64,000 bases of DNA. It comes from Rhododendron vialii (Eukaryota > Streptophyta > Magnoliopsida > Ericales > Ericaceae). Positions 60,494-64,000 of this stretch are shown in pieces. The position numbers and the translations under genes were made by a program. Under the pieces are notes generated by a model. The model did no database searches. It was not told the DNA's origin and worked only from the letters and a program-made list of their open reading frames with translations. Position 1 is the stretch's first letter. Every line of letters starts with the position of its first letter. Where the stretch lies: positions 38,921,001-38,985,000 of the forward strand of contig NC_080567.1 in the NCBI RefSeq assembly GCF_030253575.1. Reading direction: 5' to 3'.

Positions 60494-62640
60494 CACCCCC
60501 ACTAACCCTCGCTGATGTATATTGCCGTGGGGAAAAAAAAAATTACTGTATTTTCACCGTAATATAGCCTATAAAAAAGGAAATAAGTTGAGAGTTCTCT
60601 TCCTTAAAGAGATTGACTTATCACAGAGCGACCGTGATTCCTTTATTCACGGAGCCGTGTAATCTCGGCCGTCCATTTCGATTTTAGATGGTCCGAATTA
60701 ACATAAAACTTTTAACGAAAGAAAACGCGCGTGATTCACCTCCGTAAATACTCCGTAACTATTCACGGAAGCTAGATCCGTTAAAAGGATATTCTCTTCC
60801 TTAAATACATGCACCTTTTACAGGTGCATGATACAAAGCAAAAGTGCAGAAGTATTACTACTTATGACTCTTGAGTCTCCCAATCACTGCAAGATAAGTG
60901 TTCACTGTTCACCTCCTTTAAACCACTACTAAACAAAACCGATCCAGTCATTCATCACCCGCCACTGGAGGGACCAAAAATGTTACACGTACGTTACTGC
61001 ACTCCGGCATAACTAGTTGATTTATTTAATCCCTTGCCAAAGCTAGAAATAGCAAGAGGAGGATATACTTGAAGGGAAATTATTTTGGAAGTGAGTTTAA
61101 AAGTTATTTGGTTTTTTTTTAGGAGAATATGAGGGGGTGAATAATTTACAATTCCGATTTTGCCCATTGATGCAAGGTTAAGGACAAAAAGTGGTGGGGC
61201 CAGAGGGCTTTTTTTTTTTAATTATAAAAATTGAAGTCGGATAAGATTTGCACCCGTCCTCCAGGTGTCCAAAATTAATCCTCTTCGAAGGGAATATACA
61301 TATCTGAGCACCAAAACTTATCCGGCAGTTGAGATGCAAATAAATAAAGGAGATTCACCACCTAGATATTTATATCCGGCTTCTAAATGAGTCCTACCTT
61401 TTTGGTAGTCCGGGCTCAAAGCTTATTCACTTTAATAAATCGAGACTTCGTATTTCGGTGGCCCCTGCCCCTCAATACTCAATCACCGGACGCTATAAAA
61501 GGAGTTTACTCAGTCAGAGCCCCTAGGGGACTCCTCCTTCATTCAATCACTTTATAGATTTTATTACTAACCTTCGGAGTATTTATAATATATATTATAC
61601 CAAACAAGCCGCTAAAAGATTGAGTAGAGGTGAAAAATGAAGACTCTAAACAGAGAGTTGAAAATCTTTTACCCCATTTTTTTTTTTCCAAAACTTATTA
61701 ATGAGTTGAAAATGTGCCCCTTCGCTCCATATTTTGTGAAACTAGAAAGATACTCCTATATATAACATGTGCAATACAAAAAGAGATGCCTCGGCCCCTA
61801 AAAGACAAATTAACAAAACATAAAAACACAGATGATGGTGGCCCCTGAATTGCAGTACTCCATATATAACTCATTGATTCTAATTTTTCTGAAAGACGGA
61901 GTAAATGAGAATGAGAAAGAAAGGTACCGTGATGGCAACTCGATCCAAATTCATCTAACTTCATTTTCACATGACAAAGACTTTACAAAAACAATAATTG
62001 TACTGGTCGGTCATGAAAATTACTCGATGCTCAACGTACACTTAAGAATTAAGAATCACAATTTATATAAGTAGGTGCATGTTCTTTTCAAGTAGTTCAA
62101 CCCGGCCAGAGATACTGGAATATTGTTTAATTATCAAAAAGGTTTTTGTGGTACAAGTACAGAAGTATATACGTATATACTATAAGTACATTTATCAAAA
62201 TATTGTTGTAATTAATTAGTGAGCAGGTCAGGAGAGCTTTTTAATTTCTGCATAATTATCAACAATACATATAGATTTAGAGAATATGCATGGTGTAGTA
62301 CTAGCTAGCTAGCTAGTACCATGCATGCATGCAGGTAGGCTGGCTAGCTAGCTGGGTCCTCCTTTCCTTGGTAGTCAAATGGACACCTAACTAGCTAGTA
62401 TTATTGCAGTTGTGTTGTGCGGACATGTGACTGCTAGCTGGGTACCTAAACAAACAAATAGTACTCGATCGATCATGCAATGCAATGCAATATACTAGTA
62501 CTACTATGTCCTGCTGTATGACTGACTTCTGTTAAGATCGATGGTAAAAGTAATTAGTACTACAAAGTGGGAACTGGAGTTTAGCAGTACCCACTACCCA
62601 TTCACTTTCTCACTGCCTCTGAATCAATTCACAAGGAACC
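60494..62640. other. Intergenic, no gene seen
   Basis: Contains a possible decayed MITE at 60640-60790 flanked by the direct repeat TCTCTTCCTTAAA (about 60597 and 60804). It also holds GCTAGCTA and GCATGCAT runs at 62305-62355. No coding sequence was recognised. Confidence 0.4.
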
Positions 62641-62644
62641 CCTC

Positions 62645-62880
62645 AGGGGCCGGCCCTGAGATCATACTATTGAGACTCCGTTCCGGAAATTTTCTTAAAA
62701 AATAGGTATTTATTTTGCCGCTTCTCATTAAAAAAATAAGAAGGGTTATTCTACAAAATTCAAATAAAAAGTTCTTTTCACATTTTCAAACTCAAAAATA
62801 ATGTAAATGAAAAAATAATTTAATTTTTTTGCACCGTATTAAAGATCTCAATGAGATCTATCAAACAAGATCCATAGTAA
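62645..62880. mobile_element. Possible truncated relative of the 25.95-kb element
   Basis: Begins AGGGGCCGGCCCTGAG, resembling the TAGGGCCGGCCCTAG start at 25954. The rest is AT-rich and no right end or target duplication was found. Confidence 0.3.
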
Positions 62881-62963
62881 TAGGAAAATTATTTGTGTAA
62901 ACACGTGATTTTTGAGCTTGAAGTTGCCTTATACAAAAAATAAGACTGTTGCTATGATAATGG

Positions 62964-63334
62964 GCACCGGCGGAGGGAAATCGTACCGGAGGCCACGCCG
63001 GGCCATCTCCGGCCACCGGACGGCCGATCCGAGCCGTCCAAATATTTAAAAAAAAAAAAACCAAGGGGCCGATCGCGGGAATCAACGGCATCCGAGGTGT
63101 GTAGGGTGCTTGATTCGAGCACCCCTTTTTCCGTGTATATATGATCAAGCACCCTACACGGAAAAGGGGTGCTCGGATCAAGCACCCTACACACCTCGGA
63201 TGCCTTAGATTCCCACTTACGCCCCCTCATTTTTTTTTTTATAGAATTTTTGGACGGCTCGGATCGGCAGTCCGGTGGCCGAAGACGGCCCGGTGCGGCT
63301 GCCGGTACGATTTCCCTCCCCGGCAGGTCGGTAC
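62964..63334. mobile_element. Foldback MITE, copy 3
   Basis: About 371 bp; same core as copies 1 and 2 (GGCCACCGGACGGCCGATCC, GAGCCGTCCAAA, A-run, GGGAATCAACGGCATCCGA, GTGTGTAGGGTG). The tips (GGCACCGGCGGAGGGAAATC on the left) again differ from the other copies, while its own right arm carries the matching GGGAGGGAAATCGTACCGG when inverted. The open frames at 62861-63554 on both strands are read through the hairpin and are not genes. Confidence 0.85.
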
Positions 63335-64000
63335 GTATATAAATTCTTCCAAAATAAGTACCAGCTTTCTTATTTTTCAAAACAAGCCTTTTTATTATAC
63401 AAAAAATAAGTTCTTATTGTATTTCTGGAACACAGTCTACTCCTACCTACTAGTATTCAGCTTGGGTTTGGGTTTGGGAGCAAATTGCCCGGCCATGTAC
63501 TATTGCAGATCGACTTGTTGCCTGCCTTTCCTAGAAAGAAGGAATGCATGTTAGGTATGGGCCCAGGGGGCCACTTTGAGGGACTGCCTCTGCCTTTCTG
63601 CTGTGCTGGAGTACCCTATATAGTACTCCGTTGTTGTTCCAATATTAAACATGGACCCTATCCCTATGTAATTAAACATGGATCGATGCACCCTCCGGTT
63701 ACCAATTGTTTTCTAATATTAACCACTCATTGTGGAATTCGTGAACTTAAGTGAAACCTAACCCAACAACATTAAATTAATCACTCGATTCACTCCTGAG
63801 TCAATTTGTCTTTAACTTATGTTATGAGAGAACGCTGCTACCCCCAACAAATTACGTCTCGGAACGAAACATTCCATAAACATGGTTCTTTTCTATTCCA
63901 AATTTTTCACCCAAATTTTTCTCAAAAATTTAAATTTTTATTGATTAATTTAAAAGTCTAAAGAGAATGAAATTAAGAAATTTGGTGAGAGAAAATGTAA
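63335..64000. other. Intergenic to window edge, no gene seen
   Basis: AT-rich sequence without recognisable coding sequence or repeat ends. Confidence 0.4.

Overview
This window is nuclear DNA from a flowering plant, most likely a eudicot. It is AT-rich and carries intron-rich genes of plant-only families (SAUR, expansin-like A, LONELY GUY, NAC, DUF241, BSK, DUF630/DUF632) separated by LTR-element fossils, a Helitron, several MITE families and microsatellites. Nothing in the sequence fixes the species. No rRNA, no functional tRNA gene and no CRISPR array was seen.

Layout. 0-7.6 kb: part of a SAUR cluster on the minus strand, with two intact genes, one decayed copy, a duplicated promoter at the left edge that points to another copy outside the window, and a split segmental duplication. 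8.7-18.6 kb: an expansin-like A gene on the plus strand whose third intron has grown to 8.75 kb through a nested LTR-element insertion. 19-23 kb: a Tourist-like MITE, a 0.39 kb foldback element and microsatellites. 23.6-25.2 kb: a seven-exon LONELY GUY gene on the plus strand. 25.9-34 kb: repeats, namely a 353-bp element with a 9-bp target duplication, CCA microsatellites, a degenerate ATTCACACC array split by a 1.88-kb Helitron, a second foldback copy and two other MITE-like elements. 34.4-35.6 kb: a NAC transcription factor gene on the plus strand. 36.3-42.3 kb: a minus-strand tandem of three DUF241 genes, the middle one a pseudogene, with a duplicated upstream sequence module. 44.9-49.4 kb: a nine-exon brassinosteroid-signalling kinase gene on the minus strand. 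50.5-51.8 kb: a hAT-like and a Stowaway MITE. 53.6-58.0 kb: a four-exon DUF630/DUF632 gene on the minus strand with a MULE-type MITE in an intron. 58.4-64 kb: a long-arm foldback, a SINE-like element, a Tourist MITE and a third copy of the foldback family.

Several genes are in growth and hormone families (auxin-responsive SAURs, an expansin relative, a cytokinin-activating enzyme, a brassinosteroid-signalling kinase), but they are separate transcription units and nothing suggests a physical pathway cluster. All exon models come from reading frames, GT/AG sites and family resemblance judged by eye; no alignment or database search was run. The least explained structures are the three-copy foldback family whose arms match within a copy better than between copies, and the eight-copy upstream module around the DUF241 genes.
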